From Streptococcus pseudopneumoniae (lineage in GTDB: Bacteria; Bacillota; Bacilli; Lactobacillales; Streptococcaceae), in contig NZ_JUUO01000121.1 in the NCBI RefSeq assembly GCF_001074975.1, positions 1-63,915 on the forward strand: a DNA stretch of 63,915 bases. Direction: 5' to 3'. Shown here in pieces: positions 37,373 to 49,044 of the stretch. The notes under the pieces are model-generated. The model saw only the letters and a list, made by a program, of their open reading frames with translations. It was not told where the DNA came from and searched no databases. Positions within the stretch are counted from its first letter, which is position 1; every line of letters begins with the position of its first letter. The position numbers and the translations under genes are program-made.

Positions 37373-39388
37373 ATGAAAAAATTATTTATACTCATATCCA
37401 ACCTGCTTGCTAGTTTGTTCTTTGTTTGGGTATTTACCATTTGGACTGATACATATGTCTCCTATTATTACCCCAACGTTGTTGTACGTGATTCTTCCCC
37501 TGAAACAACTTTTCAGCATGTTGCTACACGCTTGGAAAAACTAGCAGAAGAAACGGATAGCTTTATTGCGATTCAACACCAGGATCCTAACTCAGAAGGT
37601 ACTCCAGTGTTTTCTTATACGACCTTTGGGGACGGAAAGTTGCCTGATGGGCTACAGGAAAAAAATCTAGAAGATGCTCAAAGTAGTAGTGTTGAAACAA
37701 ACTATTTTGTATTCGATGGGAACCTAGATATTCACTTGCTAAGGGAGGAGCTAAGTCAACTTGGCTTGACTAACATGCACCTGACAATTCCATCTAAACT
37801 ATCTACGTTAATGGCTATCTTTAGTAACGGATTTCAGTTAATCAGTTTATTGATTTTCATCTTAACCTTTGGAGCACTGACTTTAATTAGTCAAATTAGC
37901 CAATTACGGTCGTCGGGCATTCGCCTCATTTCAGGAGAGAAACGGTGGTCCATTTTCCTTAGACCAGTTGGTGAGGATTTGAAAGGGATAGCTGTTGGTT
38001 TCAGTTTAGCTGGCGTGCTCGCCATTCTTATGCAAAAAATTCTGTCGCTTCCAACGCAATCCCTAATGACCATAGGAGAAGGCTTGCTCAGTTATAATCT
38101 CATCTTGTTGTTGATCTCCCTGTTTTTCGCTCAACTCTTCGCAGTTGGGATAAAAAAGATACACCTGATGCAGATTATAAAAGGGCAAGTGCCTGTCAGA
38201 GGAATCATTAGTTTGATTTTAATCGGTCAACTATTAGCGATTATTATTGTAACGCTGGGAATAGGGAGTAGCTTAAAGTATTCCCAAGCCTGGCAACAGC
38301 ATCGGATTGGACAAGAGGCTTGGAGCCAGGAAAGGCAACTGATTACCCTATCATTCAGCCGTGAAGGAACGAGTCCTGGTTTTGATGAACAAGCTCAAAG
38401 GAAACTCAGAACTTGGTATCAATTGATGGATCTGGCTGTTTCAGAAAAAAAGGCTTTCTTATCTAGACACCAGTTAATTGACCGTTCTTTGCAAAATGGC
38501 ATGGCTTCCTCCAAAAACTTTATAACCTCTACAGAATGGCACGATTACAACCCGAATGGCAATGTCCTTATCGTCACACCGCAATACTTGGAGCGTCAAA
38601 ACATTCCTGTAGATACAACTATTGAGCAAAAGATGAATCACCTTGATGTAGGGGAGTTTGTCTTATTGCTGCCTGAACACCTCCGTTCAGAGGAAGAACA
38701 TTATAAATCTGTTTTTGAAGACGACTTAACCAGTCGCATGTCTAGTAAAGATGAACGACAGCAAATGACTGCTACGGTAGGTTATTTGGAATCAGGTCAG
38801 GATCGTTTTGTGTATAATACGACCCCTATTTCTTACCAGCAGTTTTTGAAAGATCCAATCATCATTGTTATAACACCCCAATCAGCTGGTCCACAGTCCG
38901 TTTTGTTTTGGGTAGACGCAGTACAGAACTACGTTCTCTTTAATCAATTGTCTGATGCCCAGGAGCTTATCCAGAGACAAGGCACTGAAAATTGGGTCTC
39001 AGAAATGCAAACAGGTTACCACAACTACATCACATTATTGGATAATATCCAGAGGGAACGTTGGGTAATGCTAGCAGGAGCTGTGCTTGGGATTGCAACT
39101 TCAATCTTGTTGTTTAACACTATGAATAGGCTCTACTTTGAAGAATTTAGACGTGCCATTTTTATCAAACGCATTGCAGGTCTCAGGTTCTTAGAAATCC
39201 ATCGCACTTATCTCTTTGCTCAACTGGGTGTGTTTTTACTTGGATTTATTGCGAGTGTATTTCTTATGGTAGAGATAGTAGTTGCTTTCTTAGTCTCGTT
39301 ACTCTTTACTGGTCTATCTCTTTTACAGTTACATGTCCAAATGCAGAAAGAAAACAAGATGTCCATGCTTGTTTTGAAGGGAGGTTAA
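37373..39388 (+). CDS. Bacteriocin-associated integral membrane protein (lactococcin 972 type)
   Basis: The 671-residue protein has an N-terminal membrane anchor (LLASLFFVWVFTIW), an extracytoplasmic region to about 135, four membrane helices between about 140 and 305 (LISLLIFILTFGALTLIS, IMQKILSLPTQSL region and others), a large extracytoplasmic domain (about 310-555) and three C-terminal helices (VMLAGAVLGIATSILLF onward). This FtsX/MacB-like layout fits the large permease-like protein that always accompanies lactococcin-972-type peptides and an ABC ATPase. Its role (export or self-immunity) is not settled in the family. The frame is intact although the toxin gene is not. Confidence 0.85.
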   Translation: MKKLFILISNLLASLFFVWVFTIWTDTYVSYYYPNVVVRDSSPETTFQHVATRLEKLAEETDSFIAIQHQDPNSEGTPVFSYTTFGDGKLPDGLQEKNLEDAQSSSVETNYFVFDGNLDIHLLREELSQLGLTNMHLTIPSKLSTLMAIFSNGFQLISLLIFILTFGALTLISQISQLRSSGIRLISGEKRWSIFLRPVGEDLKGIAVGFSLAGVLAILMQKILSLPTQSLMTIGEGLLSYNLILLLISLFFAQLFAVGIKKIHLMQIIKGQVPVRGIISLILIGQLLAIIIVTLGIGSSLKYSQAWQQHRIGQEAWSQERQLITLSFSREGTSPGFDEQAQRKLRTWYQLMDLAVSEKKAFLSRHQLIDRSLQNGMASSKNFITSTEWHDYNPNGNVLIVTPQYLERQNIPVDTTIEQKMNHLDVGEFVLLLPEHLRSEEEHYKSVFEDDLTSRMSSKDERQQMTATVGYLESGQDRFVYNTTPISYQQFLKDPIIIVITPQSAGPQSVLFWVDAVQNYVLFNQLSDAQELIQRQGTENWVSEMQTGYHNYITLLDNIQRERWVMLAGAVLGIATSILLFNTMNRLYFEEFRRAIFIKRIAGLRFLEIHRTYLFAQLGVFLLGFIASVFLMVEIVVAFLVSLLFTGLSLLQLHVQMQKENKMSMLVLKGG

Positions 39389-39389
39389 T

Positions 39390-40022
39390 ATGATTGAACT
39401 TAAACAGGTGAGTAAATCATTTGGAGAACGAGAGTTATTTTCGAATCTTTCAATGACATTTGAGGCTGGAAAAGTCTATGCCTTAATTGGTTCAAGTGGT
39501 AGCGGAAAAACAACCTTGATGAACATGATTGGGAAATTAGAATCTTATGATGGGACGATTTTTTACCGAGGTAAAGACTTGGCCAATTATAAATCGAGTG
39601 ATTTTTTCCGTCAAGAATTGGGCTACCTCTTCCAGAACTTTGGCTTAATTGAAAACCAAAGTATTGAAGAAAACCTTAAGCTAGGTCTCATTGGTCAAAA
39701 GTTGAGTCGGTCGGAACAGCGGTTGAGGCAAAAGCAGGCTTTAGAACAGGTCGGCCTGGCTTATCTTGACCTAGATAAGCGCATCTTTGAGTTATCGGGC
39801 GGAGAATCGCAACGGGTTGCCTTGGCAAAAGTTATCTTAAAGAATCCACCCCTTATTCTGGCAGATGAGCCAACAGCTTCAATAGACCCAGCAACCTCTC
39901 AGTTGATTATGGAGATTTTGCTATCTCTTCGAGATGATAATAGGCTAATCATTATCGCAACACATAATCCGGCAATTTGGGAGATGGCTGATGAAGTGTT
40001 CACGATGGATCGTCTGAAATAA
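39390..40022 (+). CDS. Bacteriocin ABC transporter ATP-binding protein (lactococcin 972 group)
   Basis: A 210-residue stand-alone ATPase of the LolD/MacB type. Walker A is GSSGSGKTT near residue 35, signature LSGGESQR near 133, Walker B with Glu LILADEPTASID near 155 and the His loop ATHNP near 190. It begins 1 bp after the membrane protein gene ends, so the two form a transporter unit. All catalytic motifs are intact. Confidence 0.9.
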   Translation: MIELKQVSKSFGERELFSNLSMTFEAGKVYALIGSSGSGKTTLMNMIGKLESYDGTIFYRGKDLANYKSSDFFRQELGYLFQNFGLIENQSIEENLKLGLIGQKLSRSEQRLRQKQALEQVGLAYLDLDKRIFELSGGESQRVALAKVILKNPPLILADEPTASIDPATSQLIMEILLSLRDDNRLIIIATHNPAIWEMADEVFTMDRLK

Positions 40023-40162
40023 AAATCCTTGTTTTTAATTGCACGATGAGTTACTGAAATATTATCATGAATCAATAATTGGAGTTAATTTAGAATTGTA
40101 CTTTATTAATATTGAGGTAACTTTTTCTTGATAAAGGAAGAAATAGTGGAGAGAAAGTTAGA

Positions 40163-40440
40163 ATGAAAAAATTCGACAATTATATTATTGAGAAGCCTTG
40201 CGATTCTAATTCAGATAAACTGCAAAAATCTTAATAATTGAAAGTTTGGTAGATGATATTTTGCAATTTTCTCTCAGAATCAATAATAGTGTAGGAGAGA
40301 TTTTCCTCCTACAACCGTTTCAAAAGAAAACTATCTTTATTCCATGTTATTTTGAGGAAGATATTGTGAAAGTCAAAGATGATGATGAAGTTGAGTGGGA
40401 TTTGTTAGAATTTCAAAAATTTAGAGCATTTTTGGCTTAG
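40163..40440 (+). pseudogene. Frameshifted small gene, unknown function
   Basis: A start at 40163 after GTGGAGAG gives MKKFDNYIIEKPCDSNSDK then LQKS and a stop at 40232-40234. The neighbouring frame is open from 40219 and continues (LIIESLVDDILQFSLR... to ...LEFQKFRAFLA) to the stop at 40438-40440. A one-base slip in the AAAAA run at 40224-40228 would join them into a protein of about 92 residues. No family is recognised. Location next to a bacteriocin transporter suggests an accessory or immunity gene, but this is a guess. Confidence 0.55.
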
Positions 40441-40512
40441 TAATCTGTGTTGAAGGTTCAAAACCTATGGTAAAAAAGTAGCTTTGAAAACGTATTGCCT
40501 CCAAAGATTTAG

Positions 40513-40638
40513 TTAAATAATGATTTAACACAAAAAGAAATTATTGAAGGTCTGGAAAGATGTTGTTTCAGTATTGAGAAAAGGTGGGAAAAACTTGCGA
40601 TTTTCACAGAGAAAGGAAGAAAAAGTATAGAAATATAA
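40513..40638 (+). pseudogene. Open segment without start codon, possible gene tail
   Basis: After an in-frame TAG, 41 codons are open and read LNNDLTQKEIIEGLERC then CFSIEKRWEKLAIFTEK and onward to ...SIEI and a stop. The composition is protein-like, but there is no ATG or ribosome site, so it is likely a leftover of a lost gene. The preceding 70 bp contain stops in all plus frames. Confidence 0.35.
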
Positions 40639-40763
40639 TCAATTGAAACAAGAACAGGACAACAGAACCTTTTGTGCCATATTTTTCTCCTTTCGCTTTA
40701 CAATTGGCTTGAACACCTTTATTGTATCGCGTTTGGAGTTTTTTTGGTATAACCTTCGACGCG

Positions 40764-40787
40764 CACCCGCATAGCGGGTGTTTTTTT
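40764..40787 (+). terminator. Strong intrinsic terminator at the end of the bacteriocin region
   Basis: CACCCGC and GCGGGTG pair around ATA and are followed by TTTTTTT on the plus strand. Confidence 0.9.
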
Positions 40788-40831
40788 GTCTCGCACCTAA
40801 CGGAGCGAGATGAACTAATAGTCACTTAATC

Positions 40832-40876
40832 AAAAAACGCACCATATCAAAGACTAAAAAGTTTGATATCATGCGT
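40832..40876 (-). terminator. Intrinsic terminator after ndk
   Basis: On the minus strand, ACGCATGATATCAAA pairs with TTTGATATGGTGCGT (with a 2-base internal loop) and is followed by TTTTTTG. Confidence 0.88.
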
Positions 40877-40948
40877 CATGTCTTAAAATACTTGACTATA
40901 CTTTCTATCCAAATGAACTTTTAACCAATCTCTTTGGCCAATCCACTC

Positions 40949-41362
40949 TTAAAACCAAAGAGCAATTTCTCGCTTAGCTGACTCTTCTGAATCTGAACCA
41001 TGTACAACATTTTGGATAACCTCATTTTCTCCAGCAGCTTTTGCAAAATCACCTCGAATCGTTCCTGGTAAAGCTTCTTCTGGACGAGTTGCCCCCATCA
41101 TAGTTCGCCAAGTTTCAATTACTTTGGGACCAGAAATGATACCTACAAGAACCGGTCCTGAAGTCATAAATTCACGAATCGGTGGGTAAAAACTCTGACC
41201 AACCAAGTCCTGATAGTGCTGATCAATCAACTCTTCTGAAACCTTTGTACGCAACTCCAATTTTTCGATTGTAAATCCACGTTGTTCGATGCGTTTCAAC
41301 ACTTCACCTACTAGTCCTCTTTTTACACCATCTGGTTTAATGATAAAAAATGTTTGTTCCAT
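40949..41362 (-). CDS. ndk: Nucleoside diphosphate kinase
   Basis: This enzyme transfers the gamma phosphate between nucleoside triphosphates and diphosphates. The N-terminus ([20 protein letters not shown]) and the phosphorylated His in NVVHGSDS near residue 121 are typical. At 137 residues it is complete. An extended -10 (TGGTAAAAT) lies on the minus strand near 41396-41401. It marks the end of the accessory region and is followed upstream by rpoC on the same strand. Confidence 0.96.
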   Translation of the reverse strand: MEQTFFIIKPDGVKRGLVGEVLKRIEQRGFTIEKLELRTKVSEELIDQHYQDLVGQSFYPPIREFMTSGPVLVGIISGPKVIETWRTMMGATRPEEALPGTIRGDFAKAAGENEVIQNVVHGSDSEESAKREIALWF

Positions 41363-41442
41363 ACCCGTCTCCTTTGTCAGCTTTTTTCTTTTATTTTACC
41401 ACATTTCATGGAAAAATGGAGAAAGTTTTCAGAAAAGAGAAA

Positions 41443-41460
41443 GAGAACCCGAAGGCTCTC
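41443..41460 (-). terminator. Intrinsic terminator after rpoC
   Basis: GAGAGCC and GGTTCTC pair around a TTCG tetraloop, followed by TTTCTCTTTTC on the minus strand. Confidence 0.88.
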
Positions 41461-41470
41461 TCATCTGCTT

Positions 41471-44400
41471 TTATTCTACTGTTTCTTCCACAGTTTCAAC
41501 GGCAGTATCCACAACTACTTCTGTTGTTTCTTCATTTCCTTCTTCCTCTACTGGAGGATTAAGGTATTCTTCTTCGTTGATAGCATGTGGTTCAAGGTTG
41601 CGGTAACGAGCCATACCAGTACCTGCTGGGATGATCTTACCGATGATAACATTTTCTTTAAGTCCAAGGAGATGGTCTTTCTTACCGCGGATAGCTGCAT
41701 CTGTAAGGACACGAGTTGTTTCCTGGAAGGAAGCAGCTGACAAGAAACTATTTGTTTCAAGTGAGGCTTTGGTAATTCCCATAAGGACTGGACGACCAGT
41801 CGCTGGAACTCCACCTGCGATAAGGACATCTTTGTTGGCATCTGTAAAGTCATTGATATCCATGAGAGTACCCATGAGAAGATCTGTGTCACCTGGATCC
41901 ATGACACGGACTTTACGGATCATTTGACGAACCATTACCTCGATGTGTTTGTCACCGATTTCTACCCCTTGGCTACGGTAAACTTTTTGTACTTCACCGA
42001 GAAGATAAGTTTCAACTGACAAGACATCACGGACTGCAAGGAGACGTTTTGGTTGGATAGAACCTTCCGTAAGAGCAGCACCACGCGCTACTTGGTCTCC
42101 AACTTCAACACGCATACGAGCTGTAAATGGAACAACATATTCACCTTCGCCAGTTTCACCCTTAACAAAGACTTTCTTGGTACGAGTTGATGCATCTTCT
42201 TCGATAGCGGTAACTTGTCCTTTAACCTCTGTGATAACCGCTTCCCCTTTAGGATTGCGGGCTTCAAAGATTTCTTGGACACGAGGAAGACCCTGAGTGA
42301 TATCGGTATTTGAGGCAACCCCACCCGTGTGGAAGGTACGCATTGTAAGCTGTGTACCAGGTTCCCCGATAGATTGGGCAGCGATTGTACCAACTGCTTC
42401 ACCAACTTCAACTGCATCACCAGTCGCCAAGTTGATACCATAACAGTGACGGCAGACACCGTGACGAGTGTTACATGTAAATACAGAGCGAATAGTTACT
42501 TCTTCCACACCAGCATTAACAATTTCACGCGCTTTGTCTTCTGTAATCAACTCATTTGGACCGATAATCACTGCACCAGTTTCTGGATGTTTAACAGTTT
42601 TCTTAGTGTAACGACCATTGAGACGTTCTTCTAGAGACTCGATCATCTCTTTTCCTTCCGCGATAGAACGGATCAAGAGACCACGGTCTGTTCCACAGTC
42701 ATCCTCACGGATGATAACGTCTTGGGCAACGTCAACCAAACGACGAGTCAAGTAACCTGAGTCGGCTGTCTTAAGGGCCGTATCGGTCATACCTTTACGC
42801 GCACCGTGAGTTGAGAAGAACATTTCCAATACCGACAAACCTTCGCGGAAGTTTGAAAGGATTGGCAATTCCATGATACGTCCGTTCGGAGCTGCCATCA
42901 GACCACGCATACCGGCAAGCTGTGAGAAGTTTGAGATGTTACCACGGGCTCCAGAGTCCATCATCATAACGATTGGGTTCTTAGGATCTTGGTTGGCAAT
43001 CAAGCGTTTCTCAAGTTTTTCACGGGCAGCACGCCATTCAGCTGTAACGGCATTGTAACGCTCGTCGTCTGTAATCATACCACGACGGAATTGTTTGGTG
43101 ATTTGTTCTACACGTTTGTGTGATTCTTCAATGATTTCAGCCTTGTCATCAACGACTGGGATATCGGCAATACCCACTGTCAATCCTGCAAGAGTTGAGT
43201 GGTGGTAACCGAGGTTTTTCATACGGTCAAGTAGGGCAGAAGTTTCTGTCGTACGGAAACGTTTGAAGATTTCAGCGATGATATTTCCAAGGTTTTTCTT
43301 CTTGAATGGAGGGTTGAGTTCAAGTTTGCTGATTGCTTCCTTGATATCTCCACCAAGTGGCAAGAAGTATTTGGCTGGAACGCCTTCTGTCAAGTTGGCA
43401 TTGTTTGGTTCTTGCAAGTATGGTAGGCCCTCTGGCATGATGTCGTTGAAGAGGATTTTACCAACTGTTGTAAGCAAGACCTTGTGTTTTTGCTCTTCTG
43501 TCCAAGGCTTGTTGAGGCTGTCTGTTGCGATACCAACACGTGAGTGAAGGTGAACATAACCATTACGGTAAGCCATAACCGCTTCGTCACGGTCTTTGAA
43601 GACCATTCCTTCACCTTCACGACCAGCTTCTTCCATAGTCAAGTAGTAGTTACCCAAAACCATGTCCTGAGATGGAGTAACAACTGGTTTACCATCTTTC
43701 GGGTTCAAGATGTGCTCAGCAGCGAGCATCAAGATACGAGCTTCTGCTTGAGCTTCTTCTGAAAGCGGTACGTGGATGGCCATTTGGTCTCCGTCAAAGT
43801 CGGCATTGTAGGCTTCACAGACAAGCGGGTGCAAGCGAAGGGCCTTACCATCAATCAAGACTGGCTCGAAGGCTTGGATACCCAAACGGTGAAGGGTCGG
43901 TGCGCGGTTCAAAAGTACTGGGTGTTCTTTGATCACTTCTTCAAGGATATCCCAGATACGCTCGTCTCCGCGTTCCACCAAGCGTTTAGCTGCTTTGACG
44001 TTTTGTACAATATCACGGGCAACGATTTCACGCATAACGAATGGTTTAAAGAGCTCGATCGCCATTTCACGTGGCACACCACATTGGTACATCTTAAGAG
44101 TTGGACCAACGGCGATAACGGAACGTCCTGAGAAGTCAACACGTTTACCGAGCAAGTTTTGACGGAAGCGTCCTTGTTTACCTTTAAGCATGTGGCTCAA
44201 TGATTTAAGTGGACGACTACCTGGTCCTGTGATTGGACGACCACGACGACCATTGTCAATCAAAGCGTCAACCGCTTCTTGAAGCATACGCTTCTCATTT
44301 TGAACGATGATACCTGGTGCATTCAACTCGAGCAAACGAGCCAAACGGTTGTTACGGTTGATAACACGGCGGTAAAGGTCATTCAAGTCAGATGAGGCAA

Positions 44401-45148
44401 AACGGCCACCATCCAACTGCAACATTGGACGAAGATCTGGTGGAATAACTGGAAGGATGTTGAGAATCATCCATTCAGGTTTGTTTCCAGACTTGTAAAA
44501 GGCATCCAAAACATCCAAACGACGGATGGCTTTGACACGTTTTTGTCCAGTCGCTGTTTTCAACTCTTCTTTGAGTTCAGCAATTTCTTTTTCAAGATCT
44601 ACTTGTTTTAAAAGGTCTTGGATAGCTTCAGCACCCATCTTGGCAACGAATGATCCATAACCATACTCACGCAAGCGCTCACGGTATTCGCGCTCTGTCA
44701 TGATAGACTTGTGCTCAAGTGGTGTATCCTTTGGATCAATCACCACATAAGCCGCAAAGTAGATAACTTCCTCGAGGGCACGAGGACTCATATCAAGGGT
44801 CAAGCCCATACGGCTTGGAATCCCCTTGAAGTACCAGATGTGAGATACAGGAGCTTTCAACTCAATGTGCCCCATACGCTCACGACGAACTTTCGTACGC
44901 GTTACTTCAACCCCACAACGGTCACAAACAATTCCTCTGTAACGAATGCGTTTGTACTTACCACAAGCACATTCCCAGTCTTTTGTAGGACCAAAGATAA
45001 CTTCATCAAAGAGTCCTTCACGTTCTGGTTTCAAGGTACGGTAATTGATTGTTTCAGGTTTTTTGACTTCTCCATAAGACCATGAACGGACTTTACTTGG
45101 AGAAGCTAGGGTGATTTGCATACTTTTAAAACGATTTACATCAACCAC
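41471..45148 (-). CDS. rpoC: DNA-directed RNA polymerase subunit beta prime
   Basis: The catalytic clamp subunit of RNA polymerase, 1225 residues. The N-terminal zinc-binding cysteines are in CACGKYKR and CDRCGVEV near residues 60-80. The Mg-binding catalytic loop NADFDGDQM is near residue 452. The second zinc site includes the cysteines in [16 protein letters not shown] near 890. A Thr/Glu/Val-rich tail ([18 protein letters not shown]) closes it. It follows rpoB with about 30 bp between, one operon. Confidence 0.98.
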   Translation of the reverse strand: MVDVNRFKSMQITLASPSKVRSWSYGEVKKPETINYRTLKPEREGLFDEVIFGPTKDWECACGKYKRIRYRGIVCDRCGVEVTRTKVRRERMGHIELKAPVSHIWYFKGIPSRMGLTLDMSPRALEEVIYFAAYVVIDPKDTPLEHKSIMTEREYRERLREYGYGSFVAKMGAEAIQDLLKQVDLEKEIAELKEELKTATGQKRVKAIRRLDVLDAFYKSGNKPEWMILNILPVIPPDLRPMLQLDGGRFASSDLNDLYRRVINRNNRLARLLELNAPGIIVQNEKRMLQEAVDALIDNGRRGRPITGPGSRPLKSLSHMLKGKQGRFRQNLLGKRVDFSGRSVIAVGPTLKMYQCGVPREMAIELFKPFVMREIVARDIVQNVKAAKRLVERGDERIWDILEEVIKEHPVLLNRAPTLHRLGIQAFEPVLIDGKALRLHPLVCEAYNADFDGDQMAIHVPLSEEAQAEARILMLAAEHILNPKDGKPVVTPSQDMVLGNYYLTMEEAGREGEGMVFKDRDEAVMAYRNGYVHLHSRVGIATDSLNKPWTEEQKHKVLLTTVGKILFNDIMPEGLPYLQEPNNANLTEGVPAKYFLPLGGDIKEAISKLELNPPFKKKNLGNIIAEIFKRFRTTETSALLDRMKNLGYHHSTLAGLTVGIADIPVVDDKAEIIEESHKRVEQITKQFRRGMITDDERYNAVTAEWRAAREKLEKRLIANQDPKNPIVMMMDSGARGNISNFSQLAGMRGLMAAPNGRIMELPILSNFREGLSVLEMFFSTHGARKGMTDTALKTADSGYLTRRLVDVAQDVIIREDDCGTDRGLLIRSIAEGKEMIESLEERLNGRYTKKTVKHPETGAVIIGPNELITEDKAREIVNAGVEEVTIRSVFTCNTRHGVCRHCYGINLATGDAVEVGEAVGTIAAQSIGEPGTQLTMRTFHTGGVASNTDITQGLPRVQEIFEARNPKGEAVITEVKGQVTAIEEDASTRTKKVFVKGETGEGEYVVPFTARMRVEVGDQVARGAALTEGSIQPKRLLAVRDVLSVETYLLGEVQKVYRSQGVEIGDKHIEVMVRQMIRKVRVMDPGDTDLLMGTLMDINDFTDANKDVLIAGGVPATGRPVLMGITKASLETNSFLSAASFQETTRVLTDAAIRGKKDHLLGLKENVIIGKIIPAGTGMARYRNLEPHAINEEEYLNPPVEEEGNEETTEVVVDTAVETVEETVE

Positions 45149-45180
45149 TATTTCTTCCCTTTCTATTCTAAGTGAACTGC

Positions 45181-48100
45181 TTATTCTTGTTCAGCAGCTT
45201 CTTCTGTTGCTTCCGCTTTTGTTGCTTTTTCAGCTTCTTCAGCTTCAAAGGCTGCTTTAGCCTCTTGTGCTGCTTTTTCGCGGGCTTTTTCAAGGTCATC
45301 TACGTGGATGACATCTTCGTCCATTCCTTCATCCAAGTCGCGAAGTTCCACTTCTTGGTCATCTTCGTCTAGGACACGCATGTCAAGACCAAGAGATTGC
45401 AATTCTTTGACAAGAACTCGGAAGGATTCTGGAACACCTGGTTTTGGAATTGGTTTTCCTTTTGTAATAGCTTCATAAGCTTTCAAACGTCCGTTGATAT
45501 CGTCAGACTTGTAAGTCAAGATTTCTTGAAGGACATTTGACGCACCGTAGGCTTCAAGAGCCCAAACCTCCATCTCACCAAAACGTTGTCCACCAAACTG
45601 AGCTTTACCTCCGAGTGGTTGTTGAGTAACGGTTGAGTATGGTCCGACTGAACGCGCGTGCAATTTATCGTCAACCATGTGGTGGAGTTTGATCATGTAC
45701 ATGACTCCGACAGAAACACGGTTATCAAACGGTTCACCAGTACGTCCATCGTAAAGGATTGTTTTGGCATCGCTATCCATACCAGCTTCTTTAACAGTTG
45801 ACCAAAGATCTTCAGAACTTGCTCCGTCAAAGACTGGTGTTGCGATGTGGATTCCAAGAGTACGAGCCGCCATACCAAGGTGGAGCTCCATAACCTGACC
45901 GATATTCATACGTGATGGCACCCCAAGTGGGTTCAACATGATATCGACTGGAGTTCCGTCTGGAAGGTAAGGCATATCTTCTACAGGAACGATACGAGAG
46001 ACAACCCCTTTGTTTCCGTGACGTCCAGCCATCTTATCTCCGACCTTGATCTTACGTTTTTGAGCGATGTAGACGCGAACCAGCATATTAACACCTGATT
46101 GCAATTCGTCTCCATTTGCACGTGTAAAGATCTTAACATCACGAACGACACCATCGGCACCGTGTGGTACACGAAGAGAAGTGTCACGCACTTCACGAGA
46201 TTTGTCACCGAAGATAGCATGCAAGAGGCGTTCTTCAGCTGAAAGGTCTTTCTCACCCTTAGGCGTTACTTTACCTACAAGGATATCACCTTCTTTAACC
46301 TCAGCACCGATACGGATAATCCCCATTTCGTCAAGGTCTTTGAGGGCATCTTCCCCAACGTTTGGAATTTCGCGAGTGATTTCTTCAGGCCCAAGCTTTG
46401 TATCGCGTGTTTCTGATTCGTATTCTTCAAGGTGAACAGATGTATAGACATCGTCTTTCACCAAGCGTTCGCTCATGATAACGGCATCCTCGAAGTTGTA
46501 ACCTTCCCAAGTCATGTAGGCAACGATTGGGTTTTGTCCAAGCGCCATTTCCCCATTTTCCATAGAAGGTCCGTCAGCGATAAAGTCACCTTTTTCTACA
46601 AGATCACCAACTCGAACAAGGGTACGTTGGTTGTAGGCAGTACCTGAGTTTGAACGACGGAATTTTTGAATATGGTAAACATCCAATGAACCATCTTCAC
46701 GACGAACTTCTACCTTGTCCGCATCCGCATAGGTAACCTTACCGTCATACTGAGCAATTACAGCCGCTCCTGAGTCATGGGCCGCTTGGTATTCCATACC
46801 AGTACCAACGTAAGGTGCTTGAGGATTGATCAACGGCACAGCCTGACGTTGCATGTTGGCTCCCATGAGGGCACGGTTGGAGTCATCGTTTTCCAAGAAA
46901 GGAATACATGCTGTCGCAACGGCAACTACCTGTTTTGGTGAAACGTCCATGTAATCAACAATATTAGCTGGATACTCTTGGTTGACCCCTTGGTGACGTC
47001 CCATGACAACTTTCTCAGCAAATGTTCCATCTTCATTCAGACGAGAATTAGCCTGCGCTACAGTAAATTCATCTTCTTCATCGGCTGTCAACCAAACGAT
47101 TTCGTTTGTGACAACACCTGTTTCACGATCAACCTTACGGTATGGTGTTTGAACAAAACCATATTTGTTCAAGTGTCCGTAAGATGACAAGTTATTAATC
47201 AAACCGATGTTAGGTCCTTCAGGTGTCTCGATTGGACACATACGACCATAGTGAGTGTAGTGCACGTCACGGACTTCATATCCAGCGCGGTCACGTGTCA
47301 AACCACCAGGTCCTAAGGCTGACAAACGGCGTTTGTGAGACAACTCAGAAAGCGGGTTGTGTTGGTCCATGAACTGTGACAACTGTGATGAACCAAAGAA
47401 TTCTTTAACCGCAGCTGTTACAGGACGGATATTGATAATTTGTTGTGGTGTCAAGACTTCGTTGTCTTGAACAGACATACGTTCACGGACATTACGTTCC
47501 ATACGAGAAAGTCCAAGACGTACTTGGTTGGCAAGCAATTCACCAACCGCACGGATACGACGGTTTCCAAGGTGGTCGATATCATCTACACGGCCAAGTC
47601 CTTCAGCCAAGTTGAGGAAGTAGCTCATTTCAGCAAGAATATCTGCAGGAGTGACGATACGAACCTTGTCATCTGGATTAGCATTACCGATGATCGTTAC
47701 GACACGGTCTGGATCAGTTGGTGCAACAACCTTGAATTTTTGAAGAACAACTGGCTCAGTCACAACGGCTGCATCATTCGGAATGTAAACAATCTTGTTC
47801 AAATCACCATCCAAATGGCTTTCAATACTTTCAATCACGCTACGAGTCATGATTGTACCAGCTTCTACCAAGATTTCTCCTGTTTCAGGATCTACCAATG
47901 GCTCTGCAATGGTTTGGTTGAGCAAACGTGTTTTAACATTGAGTTTTTTATTGATCTTATAACGACCAACTGCTGCCAAGTCATAGCGACGCGGGTCAAA
48001 GAAACGAGCCACAAGCAAGCTACGTGAGCTTTCAGCAGTCTTAGGCTCACCTGGACGAAGGCGTTCATAAATTTCTTTCAAGGCTTCGTCTGTACGAGAG

Positions 48101-48792
48101 TCCATTGGGTTCTTGTGGATATCTTTTTCAACAGTGTTGCGAACCAATTCACTATCACCAAAGATATCAAAGATTTCATCATCACCTGAGAAACCAAGCG
48201 CACGAACCAAGGTCGTAAATGGAATCTTACGAGTACGGTCGATACGAGTGTAGGCAATATCTTTTGAGTCGCTTTCAAGTTCCAACCAAGCTCCACGGTT
48301 GGGGATAACAGTTGAACCGTAGCCCACTTTACCGTTTTTATCTACTTTATCATTAAAGTAAACACCTGGTGAGCGGACCAACTGAGATACGATGATACGT
48401 TCACCACCATTGATGATGAAGGTACCCATTTCTGTCATGATTGGGAAATCACCAAAGAAAACTTCTTGGGTTTTAATTTCGCCTGTTTCTTTATTGATCA
48501 AGCGGAAGGTTACAAAAATTGGTGCCGAGTAGCTAGCATCGTGGATACGAGCTTCTTCTAGCGTGTATTTTGGTTCCTTGATTTCATATCCAACAAATTC
48601 CAACTCCATTGTGTCTGTGAAGTTTGAAATTGGCAATACATCTTCAAACACTTCCTTAAGACCGTGGTCTAGGAAAGCTTTGAATGAATCAGTTTGAATT
48701 TCAATCAAATTTGGTAAGTCAAGAACTTCTTTGATTCTTGAAAAACTACGACGGGTACGATGTTTCCCGTATTGAACGTCATGTCCTGCCAA
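45181..48792 (-). CDS. rpoB: DNA-directed RNA polymerase subunit beta
   Basis: The second catalytic subunit of RNA polymerase. The TTG at 48792 is chosen as start: it follows AAAGGAG at good spacing and begins the family sequence [20 protein letters not shown], giving 1203 residues. The longer frame from 48831 lacks a ribosome site. The rifampicin-binding cluster ([20 protein letters not shown] and [11 protein letters not shown], near residues 470-500) shows the common susceptible-type residues. The C-terminus is an acidic/Ala-rich tail (about 1150-1203). A strong promoter and a 240-nt leader with a terminator-like hairpin precede it. Confidence 0.98.
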   Translation of the reverse strand: MAGHDVQYGKHRTRRSFSRIKEVLDLPNLIEIQTDSFKAFLDHGLKEVFEDVLPISNFTDTMELEFVGYEIKEPKYTLEEARIHDASYSAPIFVTFRLINKETGEIKTQEVFFGDFPIMTEMGTFIINGGERIIVSQLVRSPGVYFNDKVDKNGKVGYGSTVIPNRGAWLELESDSKDIAYTRIDRTRKIPFTTLVRALGFSGDDEIFDIFGDSELVRNTVEKDIHKNPMDSRTDEALKEIYERLRPGEPKTAESSRSLLVARFFDPRRYDLAAVGRYKINKKLNVKTRLLNQTIAEPLVDPETGEILVEAGTIMTRSVIESIESHLDGDLNKIVYIPNDAAVVTEPVVLQKFKVVAPTDPDRVVTIIGNANPDDKVRIVTPADILAEMSYFLNLAEGLGRVDDIDHLGNRRIRAVGELLANQVRLGLSRMERNVRERMSVQDNEVLTPQQIINIRPVTAAVKEFFGSSQLSQFMDQHNPLSELSHKRRLSALGPGGLTRDRAGYEVRDVHYTHYGRMCPIETPEGPNIGLINNLSSYGHLNKYGFVQTPYRKVDRETGVVTNEIVWLTADEEDEFTVAQANSRLNEDGTFAEKVVMGRHQGVNQEYPANIVDYMDVSPKQVVAVATACIPFLENDDSNRALMGANMQRQAVPLINPQAPYVGTGMEYQAAHDSGAAVIAQYDGKVTYADADKVEVRREDGSLDVYHIQKFRRSNSGTAYNQRTLVRVGDLVEKGDFIADGPSMENGEMALGQNPIVAYMTWEGYNFEDAVIMSERLVKDDVYTSVHLEEYESETRDTKLGPEEITREIPNVGEDALKDLDEMGIIRIGAEVKEGDILVGKVTPKGEKDLSAEERLLHAIFGDKSREVRDTSLRVPHGADGVVRDVKIFTRANGDELQSGVNMLVRVYIAQKRKIKVGDKMAGRHGNKGVVSRIVPVEDMPYLPDGTPVDIMLNPLGVPSRMNIGQVMELHLGMAARTLGIHIATPVFDGASSEDLWSTVKEAGMDSDAKTILYDGRTGEPFDNRVSVGVMYMIKLHHMVDDKLHARSVGPYSTVTQQPLGGKAQFGGQRFGEMEVWALEAYGASNVLQEILTYKSDDINGRLKAYEAITKGKPIPKPGVPESFRVLVKELQSLGLDMRVLDEDDQEVELRDLDEGMDEDVIHVDDLEKAREKAAQEAKAAFEAEEAEKATKAEATEEAAEQE

Positions 48793-48944
48793 GATGATTC
48801 TCCTTTGTAAATAAGTTCCAAGCCTTGTCAATCAGGCTTTCTAATCGTCATATGGTTGTAAAACCCTTATCACCGTGTCCTATTGACGAATTTTCAGAAT
48901 CTTTAAGTCTTTGTTACAAATTCTTGAAATCCTGAAAAAAAGCA

Positions 48945-48989
48945 CAAAAAGAGCAGCTAAATCTGACTTTTTCAGAAGATTTAACTGCT
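48945..48989 (-). terminator. Terminator-like hairpin in the rpoB leader
   Basis: On the minus strand, AGCAGTTAAATC and GATTTAGCTGCT pair (one mismatch) and are followed by CTTTTTGTGCTTTTTTTC. It lies between the rpoB promoter and the rpoB start codon, so it would act as an attenuator. Confidence 0.75.
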
Positions 48990-49044
48990 GTGAGCCTTGT
49001 CTGGACAATATTTCAGACAAAACCTACGACAAATGATTACTCAT

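Noticed and set aside
40604..40825. 73-codon minus-strand frame before ndk
   Set aside because: It spans a strong terminator and has no ribosome site or protein-like pattern. The 13-codon frame inside it in another phase has a better start.
47440..48027. 195-codon frame opposite rpoB
   Set aside because: It is a shadow of the highly conserved rpoB coding strand, has no ribosome site, and its protein is rich in His, Asn and Phe without domain pattern.
48793..48831. Longer RpoB starting at 48831
   Set aside because: The 13 extra residues have no ribosome site, while the TTG at 48792 follows AAAGGAG and starts the conserved sequence.
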